Origin: Amycolatopsis sp.
GTDB lineage: Bacteria > Actinomycetota > Actinomycetes > Mycobacteriales > Pseudonocardiaceae
Length of the DNA: 64,000 bases
Assembly: GCF_025464955.1 (NCBI RefSeq)
Contig: NZ_JAODNM010000168.1
Coordinates: forward strand, 1 to 64,000
Direction: 5' to 3'
The translations under genes and the position numbers were made by a program. Under the pieces are notes generated by a model that saw only the letters and a program-made list of their open reading frames with translations, was not told the origin of the DNA and searched no databases. This document shows positions 25,693 through 33,960 of the stretch, one piece after another (position 1 is the first letter of the stretch; each line of letters begins with the position of its first letter).

Positions 25693-26481
25693 GTGAACCG
25701 TTACCTGCTCGACAACCGCCGTCCGGAAGCGGGCGAAAGGTTCGCAGCGCTCGCCGAACTGTTCGATCCATGGACGTTTCGCCACCTCGACGACTTAGGG
25801 CTTGGCGAAGGATGGCGGTGTTGGGAGGTCGGTGCCGGCGGCGTCTCGGTACCGCACGGCCTGGCAGAGCGCGTGGGACCCAGCGGCCGGGTGCTGGCCA
25901 CCGACATCGACGTGTCGTGGACCGAGCCCGCAGCAGGCGGTGTACTGGAAGTACGTCGGCACGACGTGATAGGCGACCCGCCGCCGGCGGAGAAGTTCGA
26001 CCTGGTCCACGCCCGACTGGTGCTGGTCCACCTGAAGGATCGCGCGGCCGCACTGCGGATCCTGATCGATGCGCTCCGGCCTGGCGGATGGCTGGTGATC
26101 GAGGATGCGGACCCTTCGCTGCAGCCGCTTGCCTGTCCGGACGAGCGCGGCCCCGCCGAGGAGTTGGCGAACCGCCTGCGCGCCCGAATCCGCACGCTGA
26201 TGGCCGAGCGCGGCGCAGACCTCGCGTATGGTCGCAAGCTGCCCAGGCTGCTGCGTGAGTCAGACCTGGAGGACGTCAGTGCGGAGGCCTACTTCCCGAT
26301 CGGATCACGCGCCTGCGTCATCCTGGAAGCGGCCACGATCCAGCACGTTCGCGACCAGTTGCTGGCCGCGGAACTGGCGACCCCCGAGGAGATCGAAACA
26401 CACCTCGCGAACCTCTCCGGCGGCGACCTACACCTCATGCTCGCACCGATGATCACCGCATGGGGCCGCAAGCCGGCCTAA
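25693..26481 (+). CDS. Class I SAM-dependent methyltransferase
   Basis: A 262-residue protein starting at a GTG (MNRYLLDNRRPEAGERFAAL). Motif I is CWEVGAGGVSVPHGLAERV, with the acidic residue in VLATDID, then FDLVHARLVLVHLKDR and LRPGGWLVIEDAD. These are the usual Rossmann methyltransferase landmarks. The substrate is unknown. It stands alone between remnants in the accessory region and appears intact. Confidence 0.85.
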   Translation: MNRYLLDNRRPEAGERFAALAELFDPWTFRHLDDLGLGEGWRCWEVGAGGVSVPHGLAERVGPSGRVLATDIDVSWTEPAAGGVLEVRRHDVIGDPPPAEKFDLVHARLVLVHLKDRAAALRILIDALRPGGWLVIEDADPSLQPLACPDERGPAEELANRLRARIRTLMAERGADLAYGRKLPRLLRESDLEDVSAEAYFPIGSRACVILEAATIQHVRDQLLAAELATPEEIETHLANLSGGDLHLMLAPMITAWGRKPA

Positions 26482-26777
26482 CTCTCCGATCCATCAAGGA
26501 AGACCGTTTTCCGTGATGTGCACGCTCGTCGCCCACCGGCCTTCACCGAATGCCCGTATCCCCATACCGCGGTCCAGGTGAGAACACGCCTGTCGCGGAG
26601 ATCGCGGCAATCGCACGACGTTCAGCGGGTTCTGGGCTCGCACTCCGACTGCGATGCAGCGGCCGGCGACATCCCGGAGATCCCGCAACTGCCTAATCTC
26701 CTCGACGGCGTCACCAGCGCAGTACACGGCACCGACTGTCCGCTCGACACTGTCGCGTGGACAGTCAGGTGGTCCAT
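26482..26777. other. Non-coding or unassigned stretch between convergent genes
   Basis: No convincing gene seen in 296 bases between the methyltransferase stop and the stop of the CoA-transferase remnant. A minus-strand frame ending at 26494 (VGAVYCAGDAVEEIRQLRD) is open but matches no family I recognise and overlaps the remnant. Possibly decayed coding sequence. Confidence 0.5.
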
Positions 26778-27805
26778 TCAGGTCTCGGGGGCAAGGTAGG
26801 CGTGCTGCTCGCCCGCGCCCGCTGTGGCGTGAGCCCATTGCTGGTCGAAGATGCCGAGGCTGAGCAGCCAGAGGGCCATTCGGGTCAGGGAGACGTGTAC
26901 GCGGTAGCTGCCGCCTTCCTCAGCCCGCCGGATCAGTGCGCGGGTGATGCCCATCGTGGTCAGCCAGGGGACGATGTAGTCGTTGACGACCATGATGGGA
27001 GGCAGGCGGCGGTTGTGGTAAAAGACGTCCGCATCTCGCAGCAGTTCGGAGAGCCGCTCTCGGCCGTCGTCGCTGTGCGGGTCCAGCAGCGCCGATCGAA
27101 CCCCCACATTCGCGCTGTAGTAGACCGTCTCGTGTTCGAGCTCGGTGGGGCGCCACAGGTTGAGCACGTCGGCACCGTGCAGCGCCAGCGCGCGACCGAT
27201 CCCCGCTCCCGCGATGACCTTGCCCATGCCGAGCGCGCGGATTCCGTCGAACGGCTGTGTCGCGTTGGCGGGGAACGGCTCGGGGGCACTGTCGCCGATC
27301 TTCTCGATTTCGACGAGTGGCAGGTCCGCGAGGACAGTGCGGTACTGGGATGGCGGCGCCGACCGCGGATTTGGTGTCGTGGGTGGCGAGCAGCTCGAGG
27401 GCCGTGGTGCGCATGGCCGGGTACATGTTCTGCGGCAGCACCCACCGTTCGTCGGCGGTGCGGTAAAAGGTGAACGACATCGGGCTCCGCGGGTCCGCGG
27501 TGGAGAACGGCGGAAACCCGCTGAGCAGTTCCCAACGCTTGTCGTAGAACGGGCACAACCGGTGCGGCGCGGTACGCAGGTCCATCGTGATGTCCTGGCC
27601 GGGGCCGCCGCGATGGCGCCACAGCGCGGCGACCGCCACGGACTTCGCCACCAGCCCGAATCCCGCAGCGCTGGCGAGCCGCAGGGTGCTGGGCACGATC
27701 GGGTCGGCTCCCGTGAAGGTGATGGTGCCGCTGCTATCCCAGGGGTCGAAACCGGCCTGAGCGAGTACGTCCGCCAAGGCTCCATATACATCGAAGTCAC
27801 GCTGG
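26778..27805 (-). pseudogene. CaiB/BaiF (class III) CoA-transferase, frameshifted and truncated
   Basis: The first half, in one frame, reads FDVYGALADVLAQAGFD, LASAAGFGLVAKSVAVAALW and RRTAPHR-like MDLRTAPHRLCPFYDKRW. The second half, in another frame, reads QYRTVLADLPLVEIEKIGDS, PFDGIRALGMGKVIAGAGIG, GADVLNLWRPTELEHE and YIVPWLTTMGITRALI, and ends at 26778. The frames join at a run of three Gs at 27347-27349, consistent with loss of one base. The family start is missing at about 27,805, where an unrelated hydrolase tail begins on the other strand. Intact family members transfer CoA between acids or act as racemases. Confidence 0.8.
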
Positions 27806-27819
27806 TCACCCACTCTGTC

Positions 27820-28092
27820 CGGAATCTCTTGCCGATCCGGTCCTCGGCCGGCATCAACGTGCCCGTGCTCGCGATCAACGGGGCCGACGACCCGTTCTTC
27901 TGCGGCCTGCTGGCTGCGGACTGCCGAACCGGGACCACGCTCGCGAACTTCGAACTCCCCTTCTTCGGTCCACGCGCCACCGTCGAAGGCTATGTCGTCC
28001 CAAACACCGGCCACGGCCTCAACATCGAACGCACAGCGCCGCGGACGTACACCGCGATGATCGACTTCCTCGATCGGCACGTCGGACACTGA
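27820..28092 (+). pseudogene. Alpha/beta hydrolase, C-terminal remnant
   Basis: The open frame contains only the last quarter of an alpha/beta hydrolase: INVPVLAINGADDPFFCG (strand with the catalytic acid position), TVEGYVVPNTGHGLNIERTA (catalytic histidine in GHG) and DFLDRHVGH at the end. The nucleophile region and N-terminus are absent. The fragment abuts the truncated start of the CoA-transferase remnant, so a deletion or rearrangement joined them. Confidence 0.75.
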
Positions 28093-28144
28093 AGACGGCC
28101 CCCGGCTCAGCCTTGGACACCCGCTGGGAAAGCTGATGCCCACT

Positions 28145-28184
28145 CGTCCGCTTCTCAGCGCGCCCTCAGCGGCATGAGCGGATG
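28145..28184. repeat. Small palindromic repeat, family 2, degenerate copy
   Basis: CGTCCGCTTCTCA on the left and GGCATGAGCGGATG on the right form an imperfect inverted repeat with the same outer sequence and GGCATGAGCGG core as the copies at 29677, 35471 and 36540. It lies between the hydrolase remnant and the 3' end of the minus-strand hydrolase. Confidence 0.5.
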
Positions 28185-28227
28185 TTCGACGCCGACATGT
28201 GCGGGGGCACGCGGCTGGGTCAAAGCG

Positions 28228-29112
28228 TCATTCCTGGTCGACTTCTGCGTAGAAGGAGTGGAGCGCGGCCGCAAGTTGTTCGGGGGCTTCCATCGCGACG
28301 TAGTGCCCGATGCCCTCGATTCGCAGGGCGGTCACGTCGGTGGCGACCTGGCGCAAGGTCGCTGGCGTGAAGTCCCCCGAGCGGCCCGCCACCGCGAGCA
28401 CGGGCATGCCCAGCTTCCGGGTCGCCAGCTGGCGAAGTTCTTTCCCCTCCGAGACTAGAGATCGGTACAGGCCGGCGGCGCCGGCGAACGCGTCGGGTCG
28501 CGCGTAGGAGCGGACGAGCTCGTCGACGTCGGTGTCGGTGAACGCGTCGCGGATAACGGTGAGCGAGGGGATCGCGTAGTCGGCGAGGAATGCTCGCTCG
28601 CGCCCGGCGAGGAGCATCTCCGGGATGTCAGGGGCGGCCAGGACTCCGATGTGCCAGGCGCCGCCGTGGGTGACGTCGGCGAGCATCTCGGCGCCAAATC
28701 CCGGGAGGCCGGTCTCGATCCCGGTGTAGCTCTTGACGAGTTCGGGGTGGGTGGCGGCAACGCGGAACGTCGACGAGCCGCTGATGTCCTGGCCCGTGAG
28801 GTGGACAGGGCCGACATCCAGCCATGCGATCAGCTCGCTGAGGTCTTTCGCCGAGGTCGTGCTGTCGTGCTCCGGCATGGCGGTGGCGGAGTCGCCGAAT
28901 CCGCGCAGGTCGACTGCGAACACCCGGTGGTGCTCGCTCAGCAGGGGGATCAGCTTGTGGAAGACCCACCAGGTCTCCGGGAAGCCGTGGACCAGCAGCA
29001 CAGGGGACCCGGAGGTTCCAGCGGTCACGTAATGCAGTTCGGTGCCGTTGAGGCCGGCCCGGTGGTGGTCGACAGCGGGGATGGTGGCACCGCCGAAAGC
29101 GGACCTGTCCAT
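28228..29112 (-). CDS. Alpha/beta hydrolase (epoxide hydrolase/haloalkane dehalogenase-like)
   Basis: A 294-residue enzyme from an ATG at 29112, 7 bases after AAGGAG. The oxyanion motif LLVHGFPETWW is near residue 42, the nucleophile elbow reads LTGQDISGSS with Asp as nucleophile, a cap region lies at about 140-220, and the catalytic His is in IEGIGHYVAMEAPEQL. An Asp nucleophile favours epoxide hydrolysis or dehalogenation over esterase activity. It is divergent from a MarR gene, with two matching operator palindromes between, so MarR very probably represses it. Confidence 0.88.
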   Translation of the reverse strand: MDRSAFGGATIPAVDHHRAGLNGTELHYVTAGTSGSPVLLVHGFPETWWVFHKLIPLLSEHHRVFAVDLRGFGDSATAMPEHDSTTSAKDLSELIAWLDVGPVHLTGQDISGSSTFRVAATHPELVKSYTGIETGLPGFGAEMLADVTHGGAWHIGVLAAPDIPEMLLAGRERAFLADYAIPSLTVIRDAFTDTDVDELVRSYARPDAFAGAAGLYRSLVSEGKELRQLATRKLGMPVLAVAGRSGDFTPATLRQVATDVTALRIEGIGHYVAMEAPEQLAAALHSFYAEVDQE

Positions 29113-29130
29113 GACACTCCTTCGACCAGG

Positions 29131-29149
29131 TAGACAAGTTACTTGTCTA
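29131..29149. promoter_or_regulatory. MarR operator site 1
   Basis: TAGACAAGT (29131-29139), one base, then ACTTGTCTA (29141-29149): a perfect 19-base palindrome. It lies 18 bases upstream of the hydrolase start. Its core TAGACAAG/CTTGTCTA is shared with site 2. Confidence 0.85.
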
Positions 29150-29155
29150 AGTCTA

Positions 29156-29182
29156 GGTATAGACAAGCGCCTTGTCTATACC
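29156..29182. promoter_or_regulatory. MarR operator site 2
   Basis: GGTATAGACAAG (29156-29167), CGC, then the exact inverse CTTGTCTATACC (29171-29182): 12-base perfect arms. Its centre is 29 bases from that of site 1, near three helical turns, so two dimers would bind on the same DNA face. It overlaps the likely -35 box of the MarR promoter. Confidence 0.88.
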
Positions 29183-29199
29183 TGGCGGCCTCGTATGAT
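29172..29199 (+). promoter_or_regulatory. Predicted marR promoter giving a leaderless transcript
   Basis: TTGTCT (29172-29177), a 16-base spacer, then TATGAT (29194-29199). Transcription would begin about 7 bases later, at or next to the ATG at 29207. No Shine-Dalgarno precedes this ATG, consistent with leaderless translation. Operator site 2 covers the -35 hexamer. Confidence 0.55.
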
Positions 29200-29206
29200 C
29201 GACCTC

Positions 29207-29662
29207 ATGACGCAGTCCAGTGGCGCCGAGCTCGCGTTGCTCTTGCTCGGCGGGTTTCACTCGATGGTCGATGAGGTGACCGTGGAGCTGACGAAGCGCG
29301 GACACGAAGCTGTCCGCCCTGTTCACGAGTTCGCGCTGCGTGCCGTGGACGCGGGGGCGGACACTGCCTCCGAGCTTGGTCGCCGGCTCTCGGTCTCCAA
29401 GCAGGCCGCCGCGCAGACCATCGCCGTCCTCGAGCAATTCGGCTACGTCGACCGTGAGGCCGACCCGAGCGACGCTCGCCGCAAGCGAGTGCGCGTGACA
29501 CCCCGAGGCCGCGAGCTGATGACCATCGGCGAGGCACTGTTCGACGACGTACGCAGCCGCTGGGCAGTCCAAATAGGACCCGAGCAGCTCGAAGCCCTGG
29601 AAACACATCTGGCTCAGCTCACCGTGCGCCGCTCGTTCAGCGCCGAGGACCTACAAGACTGA
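29207..29662 (+). CDS. MarR-family transcriptional regulator
   Basis: A 151-residue protein (MTQSSGAELALLLLGGFHSM) with a winged helix at about residues 45-110: TASELGRRLSVSKQAAAQTI, then DREADPSDARRKRVRVTPRG. It is a repressor of MarR type, probably dimeric and released by a small ligand. The start at 29207 is preferred because a promoter-like TATGAT overlaps the alternative ATG at 29195. It is divergent from the hydrolase and followed by a family 2 palindrome. Confidence 0.9.
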   Translation: MTQSSGAELALLLLGGFHSMVDEVTVELTKRGHEAVRPVHEFALRAVDAGADTASELGRRLSVSKQAAAQTIAVLEQFGYVDREADPSDARRKRVRVTPRGRELMTIGEALFDDVRSRWAVQIGPEQLEALETHLAQLTVRRSFSAEDLQD

Positions 29663-29676
29663 ACCGTCTGGCCTGC

Positions 29677-29694
29677 CGCTCATCGGCATGAGCG
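29677..29694. repeat. Small palindromic repeat, family 2
   Basis: CGCTCAT, CGGC, ATGAGCG: perfect 7-base arms around a CGGC loop, 15 bases after the MarR stop. It matches copies at 35471-35498 and 36540-36556 and a degenerate one at 28145. It is a likely terminator hairpin. Confidence 0.65.
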
Positions 29695-29758
29695 AGCGAC
29701 CAGCGGCACGTCAGTACGTCAGTTGTCCGGTGTCGATGTGCGGTTCGCCGGCGTGGTG

Positions 29759-30169
29759 TCAGCGCCCGTCGGTGTCGCGTGCGCGACGGACCGCGTCTTC
29801 GTGAGCCGGCTGGGCCTGGTGAATACCGGCTTGCCGCAACCGTGTGGCGACCAGTTTCTGTAGGAGTGCACGGGGTAGCGGCTGGTCGGGTGGAAAGTGC
29901 AGCGAGCCTTTTGTCATCTCGTAGTCGGCGAGATCCTCGGCGAGCGCCGACAACACCGAACCGCTGTGGGGAAGGTAGCTGAGGTGGTTCTTGAACGCGG
30001 CGAACCCCGCGACGACCTCGCCGTGAACCCTGAAGGCGGGCATGCCGTAGGAGATGCATTCCTGGGCTTCGGGCAACACGGCGTGGATGTCCGACCGCAG
30101 CTGGTTCAGCGCCCGCCGTTCGGGCTCGGTGAGGTGCGCGAGGTAGGCATCGATATCGGTGGCCGCCAT
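29759..30169 (-). CDS. DUF1801/YdhG-like protein
   Basis: A 136-residue protein from an ATG at 30169 (MAATDIDAYLAHLTEPER). The conserved DUF1801 blocks are LNQLRSDIHAVLPEAQECIS, SYGMPAFRVHGEVVAGFAAF, NHLSYLPHSGSVL and TKGSLHFPPDQPLP. This family is common and of uncertain function, some members being called iron chaperones. The longer open frame upstream would overlap the monooxygenase leader and lacks family similarity. Confidence 0.85.
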   Translation of the reverse strand: MAATDIDAYLAHLTEPERRALNQLRSDIHAVLPEAQECISYGMPAFRVHGEVVAGFAAFKNHLSYLPHSGSVLSALAEDLADYEMTKGSLHFPPDQPLPRALLQKLVATRLRQAGIHQAQPAHEDAVRRARDTDGR

Positions 30170-30341
30170 CGGGTCGGCATCTCCTCTCCGAGAGTCCAGC
30201 CGGTACCTGTCACGCGTCCGAGGAGGAGAGCGCGACGTGTTCGAGCACATCGTAGGGCGTGTGTCCCTTGCTCGCCCCATCATGCGAACCCTTTCCTGGC
30301 TGATGGCCGCCGCAGCAACTGCACGCCGGTACTCTCCGAAC

Positions 30342-31793
30342 ATGAATGATCACGATGTGCTCATCATCGGTGCCGGGGCCTCCGGGCTCGGCGCAGCCAT
30401 CCAGCTGACCCAGACCGGCGTGCGGGACCTGGTCGTTCTCGAGAAAGCACCCGACCTCGGCGGAACGTGGCGGGACAACACCTATCCCGGATGCGCCTGC
30501 GACGTCCCCTCGGCCATCTACTCCTACTCGTTCGCACCCAACCCCAGCTGGACCCGGACCTTTGCCCCACAGCCGGAGATCCACAAGTACCTGCACGACA
30601 CCGCAGCCTCGTTCGGGATTGCCGGGAAGATCCGGTACGGCGTCGAGGTCGTCCGAGCCCAATGGACCGGCACCCGGTGGGAACTCGAGACCACAGCCGG
30701 TCCGTACACCGCGAGGATCCTTCTCTCGGCGACCGGGCCGTGGCATCAGCCGAAGATCCCGGACGTGCCCGGTCTCGACGGGTTCCCCGGCGAGACCTTC
30801 CACTCCGCGCGCTGGAACCACGACTACGACCTATCCGGCAAACGGATCGCCGTGATCGGCAGCGGAGCGTCGGCAGTGCAGTTCGTGCCTGAGATCGCAC
30901 CGAAGGTGACGCGGCTGCACCTGTTCCAGCGCACCGCGCAGTGGGTGCTGCCCAAACCTGATCTCCCAGTATCCACGGTGGAACGCCAGCTCCTGCACCA
31001 TCTACCCGCACTCGGGCAAGCATGGCGAGCAGTGGTCTACGGGGCGACGGAAGCATTCGGCTACGGATTCCGCCACCCCTGGCTGATGCGACAGGTACAG
31101 CTGGCCGGGCAAGCGCACCTGCGGCTCACCGTGCGCAACCCCACCCTGCGCCGGGCACTGACCCCTGACCACACACTGGGCTGCAAGCGCTTGCTGATCT
31201 CCAACACGTACTACCGCGCGCTCACCGGGCCCACGGTGCAGGTCCACCCCACGGCGGTGCGCGCGGTGGACGGGCAGCGCCTGCTCGGTGCCGACGGTTC
31301 GACCGCCGAGGTGGACGCGATCATCTTCGCCACCGGGTTCCACATCCTCGACATGCCAGTGGCGTCGCGGCTCCACGACACCGACGGGCGCAGTCTCGCC
31401 CACCACTGGCGCGGCAGCCCGCAGGCCTACCTCGGCACGACCGTCGCCGGCTTCCCCAACCTCTACCTGCTGCTCGGGCCGAACGTCGCCACCGGACACA
31501 CCTCGGTGCTGATGGTCCTGGAAGCCCAACTACGACATGTCGTCGCCGCGGTCACCCGCACGCTGAGGGAAGGCTGGACGTCCCTGGAAGTACGGCACAC
31601 CGCGCAGAAGAGGTTCAACGCCCAGGTACAGGCCGCCTTGCCGGGCACGGTGTATCAGGCCGGCGGATGTTCGAGCTACTACCACGACAGCAACGGCCGC
31701 AACAGCTTCATCTGGCCGTTCTCCACTGGCCAGCTGCGCAAACAGGTTGGCAGGTTGGACATCGCCGACTACCTCGTGACGAAACCAAGCTGA
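30342..31793 (+). CDS. FAD-dependent monooxygenase, Baeyer-Villiger type
   Basis: A 483-residue flavoprotein from an ATG at 30342 (MNDHDVLIIGAGASGLGAAI). FAD-binding GAGASGLGA is at the N-terminus, followed by LGGTWRDNTYPGCACDVPS, the Baeyer-Villiger fingerprint FPGETFHSARWNHD near residue 155, the NADPH-binding VIGSGASAVQFVPEIA and the late ATGFH motif. It probably inserts oxygen into a ketone or oxidises a soft heteroatom. It stands two genes from the hydrolase, which could act on its product, but this link is only positional. Confidence 0.9.
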   Translation: MNDHDVLIIGAGASGLGAAIQLTQTGVRDLVVLEKAPDLGGTWRDNTYPGCACDVPSAIYSYSFAPNPSWTRTFAPQPEIHKYLHDTAASFGIAGKIRYGVEVVRAQWTGTRWELETTAGPYTARILLSATGPWHQPKIPDVPGLDGFPGETFHSARWNHDYDLSGKRIAVIGSGASAVQFVPEIAPKVTRLHLFQRTAQWVLPKPDLPVSTVERQLLHHLPALGQAWRAVVYGATEAFGYGFRHPWLMRQVQLAGQAHLRLTVRNPTLRRALTPDHTLGCKRLLISNTYYRALTGPTVQVHPTAVRAVDGQRLLGADGSTAEVDAIIFATGFHILDMPVASRLHDTDGRSLAHHWRGSPQAYLGTTVAGFPNLYLLLGPNVATGHTSVLMVLEAQLRHVVAAVTRTLREGWTSLEVRHTAQKRFNAQVQAALPGTVYQAGGCSSYYHDSNGRNSFIWPFSTGQLRKQVGRLDIADYLVTKPS

Positions 31794-31884
31794 CAGCCGT
31801 GCCCAACGTCCGGTGATTGCGACCAAGCTGTCCTTCCCGAAGCCGCGGCCTGGTCTGGTAACGCGTCCTCGGCTCCGTAAGCGC

Positions 31885-31965
31885 CGCCGGGGGCTGAAAG
31901 GCGACTCGTACGATAACGCGTTGGCGGAATCCGTCAACGCGCTCTACAAGAAGGAGGCGGATCGC
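31885..31965 (+). pseudogene. IS3-family transposase fragment
   Basis: A scrap of about 27 codons reads GLKGDSYDNALAESVNALYK and then KEADR. GDSYDNALAE is the DDE-domain signature around the catalytic Glu of IS3/IS150-type OrfB transposases. Nothing else of the element, such as OrfA or terminal repeats, is visible. It lies 90 bases after the monooxygenase stop and marks past insertion activity. Confidence 0.75.
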
Positions 31966-32382
31966 GCGTCCACTCATTCGGCAGCCCTACTCTGGGTTGA
32001 TGGCGTCTGTTCAGGTCCGGCGTGCCGGTGTGTGGGAGTCTGAGCTCCTGACGGAGTTGGTCTGCGATTCTGATGCTTATCGTGGCCGGTATGCCTCGGC
32101 GCTGATTGGCTATGAGGTCACGGCCGAGTACATCGAGCGGCATCACGATTGCGGTGGCGCGACGTACGACCTCACTTCGGGTCACCAGGCCATCGAGTTC
32201 ATAGTTGGTCCAGTCGACACGCAGTCCGCGCTCCCGCAACGCGTCAGCGGGCGTCCACCGCCGCCGACCGATCCCGCGGGTGAGACGCTCGTGTTGGGTC
32301 GCGAAGCAATGACCGTTCCATCGTCAAGTTCCACCCGCCCCAGTGACCCCAGGTCGGCCGCCCGGCAAAGCCCGGTGCCGGG
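31966..32382. other. Unassigned stretch after the transposase fragment
   Basis: Open frames occur on both strands (for example a plus frame from 31997 beginning MMASVQVRRAGVWESELLTE), but neither matches a family I recognise nor has a convincing ribosome site. I see no repeats or hairpins of note. Probably degraded insertion-sequence surroundings. Confidence 0.45.
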
Positions 32383-32844
32383 TCAGTACTCGTTCTTGAT
32401 GACGAAGTAGGAGCCGCGGATGGTTCCGGCCAGCTTCGACTTCTGCCGAGCGAACTTGAACGAAGCGAGTTCCGCGGGGATTTCCATCCCGTCGGAGAGC
32501 TTGAACCCGACCGCCCGTTTCCCGAGTTCGTCGACGGTGTACATCACGTTGATCGACAGACCGTCCTCGTAGAAGACGTAGGCGATCCGAATGTTCTCGA
32601 CTTGGAATGCGGTCGCCTCGAGCGGGCGAGCGGAGATGACGATGCCGCGTTCTTCCTTGAGGATCCGGTGGACCCAGTCAATGGTCGACATGGCGTTGCT
32701 CGCTGGCTCGACCGTGAAAACGTGGTCGTACTTGTTCTTGAAGTACCGGGCCTCGTTCGCCCGCAGACCAGCTAGCGCGGCCGCGGCCGGCGACGACTCC
32801 AGGCCGACGGTCGATACGGTGTCGAAGTCCACAGGATGGGGCAT
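32383..32844 (-). CDS. Hypothetical protein, 153 aa
   Basis: Not recognised. The ATG at 32844 (MPHPVDFDTVSTVGLESSPA) is preceded by an excellent GGAGGA, favouring it over an ATG at 32886. The protein is soluble and mixed alpha/beta, with RYFKNKYDHVFTVEPAS, ILKEERGIVISARPLEA, RIAYVFYEDGLSINVMY and a basic C-terminus, GTIRGSYFVIKNEY. No membrane segment is seen. Its codon usage resembles real coding sequence. It follows the transposase scrap and precedes a DHFR-like remnant, both in the decaying part of the region. Confidence 0.6.
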   Translation of the reverse strand: MPHPVDFDTVSTVGLESSPAAAALAGLRANEARYFKNKYDHVFTVEPASNAMSTIDWVHRILKEERGIVISARPLEATAFQVENIRIAYVFYEDGLSINVMYTVDELGKRAVGFKLSDGMEIPAELASFKFARQKSKLAGTIRGSYFVIKNEY

Positions 32845-32904
32845 GGCGAATTCCTCCGCTTGTGTTCGGTCGGTGGAGTCGGACATCTTCCACCGAGGTC
32901 GAAC

Positions 32905-33170
32905 TCAGCGTATGCGCTGGTAACGAAGGTAGACGACCCGGGAGTTCACTGTCCGGGACTCGGTCAGCCGCAGGCCGAGGGGCTTGGCGAGGGGCGGGAA
33001 GTACGGGGTCCCGTTGCCGAGGATGATCGCGCAGACGAACTGGCGGTACTCGTCGATCAGGTCCTCGGCGATGGCGTCCGCGGCCAGGGCCGCCCCGTCG
33101 ATGGACACCACACCCGCACTGCGGTGAAGCCGTCCAGGGACACGCCCATCGAGTAGTTCACCGACAGCAT
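32905..33170 (-). pseudogene. Dihydrofolate reductase/RibD C-terminal-domain protein, internally deleted
   Basis: The first 15 or so codons from 33170 (MLSVNYSMGVSLDGFTA) are the typical family start. The frame then shifts directly into the C-terminal block VVSIDGAALAADAIAEDLIDE, followed by AIILGNGTPYFPPLAKPLGL, and ends at 32905. About 100 central residues, including most of the NADPH site, are gone. Intact relatives are about 190 residues long. Confidence 0.75.
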
Positions 33171-33278
33171 CAGGTGCTTCTCCGCGACTGGGTCGTGCGT
33201 TCGAGCAGGTCGAGCGTCGTCGTGGCACGCGCTATTCGGCAGATGCGGGTACCTGCATCGCAGCAATAGAGTGCGCTT

Positions 33279-33329
33279 ATGGGTTTGTACGCGGTACTCG
33301 ACCATGCGCGCGACATGGAGAAGATGTGA
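33279..33329 (+). CDS. Possible 16-residue upstream ORF of the VOC gene
   Basis: ATG at 33279 encodes MGLYAVLDHARDMEKM and stops in ATGTGAGTG, where its TGA overlaps the GTG of the VOC gene. It is either a leader peptide coupled to the next gene or a leftover of a longer upstream gene. No ribosome site is obvious, so confidence is low. Confidence 0.3.
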   Translation: MGLYAVLDHARDMEKM

Positions 33330-33781
33330 GTGGTGAAGCTCCCTTCCGGGTGGGGTTGCGGGTCGGCGACGTGGTCGCGGCGGCAGCCTTCTACGCAGGT
33401 CTCGGCTTCGACCGGGTTGCGGAGCTGCCGGGTCCCGACGGCGGGCCGGTCATGGCAATCCTCCGGCGGGGAGACTTGCAGTTGCTGGTGGACGCGCTGG
33501 CGGGCATGCCGTTCGCGGACGACGATCGGGAGCGCCAGATCCAGGCCGGCCCGCGCGGGCTGGGCGTGATCATCGGGATCGAGGTCGACGATGTCGACGT
33601 GGCGGCGGGCTATTGCGAGGTGGCCGGGTGCAAGCTGACAGCGGGTTCGCTCGACGCGGCATGGGGAGAGCGCTATGCAGAGTGCGTCGATCCGTATGGG
33701 TATGCGTGGAAGCTCTACCGACCGCTGCCCGGCCGGTCTGACGACGGGCTTGGCGCCACGCGTGACTTGTGGTTCGGGTAG
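33326..33781 (+). CDS. VOC-family (glyoxalase/bleomycin-resistance) protein
   Basis: A 151-residue protein from a GTG (MSGEAPFRVGLRVGDVVAAA). One paired beta-alpha-beta-beta-beta repeat is visible: AAFYAGLGFDRVAELPGPDG at the start and ECVDPYGYAWKLYRPLPG at the end, the usual VOC landmarks. A metal ligand may be the terminal Glu/Asp segment, but the canonical His is not evident. It could bind a small toxic molecule or be an enzyme; the substrate is unknown. Confidence 0.82.
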   Translation: MSGEAPFRVGLRVGDVVAAAAFYAGLGFDRVAELPGPDGGPVMAILRRGDLQLLVDALAGMPFADDDRERQIQAGPRGLGVIIGIEVDDVDVAAGYCEVAGCKLTAGSLDAAWGERYAECVDPYGYAWKLYRPLPGRSDDGLGATRDLWFG

Positions 33782-33899
33782 CGGTCACCGGCAGGCTCTG
33801 GCTGCTGGAACCGCGGATCAAGGCGTCGGAGATCATCGCGCGCTGAGAAAGAGGCGCAAGCCGTGTTGCTGGAACGGGCCGAGGCTGGGCTGGTCCGAG

Positions 33900-33941
33900 C
33901 GGACGGGTGGGGCCGACTACGTAGTCGTCCCCACCCGTCGG
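33900..33941. terminator. Hairpin between convergent genes
   Basis: Two 21-base arms, 33900-33920 and 33921-33941, are complementary apart from two positions and meet at GACTACGTAGTC. The gap lies between the VOC gene and the secreted-protein gene, which converge, so this is a likely bidirectional terminator. Its sequence is unrelated to the other families here. Confidence 0.75.
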
Positions 33942-33960
33942 TGGTGTGCCTTCCTCGCGG

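Noticed and set aside
31997..32410. 137-codon plus-strand ORF after the transposase scrap
   Set aside because: No ribosome site, no recognised family, and the C-terminal third overlaps the end of the better-supported minus gene at 32383.
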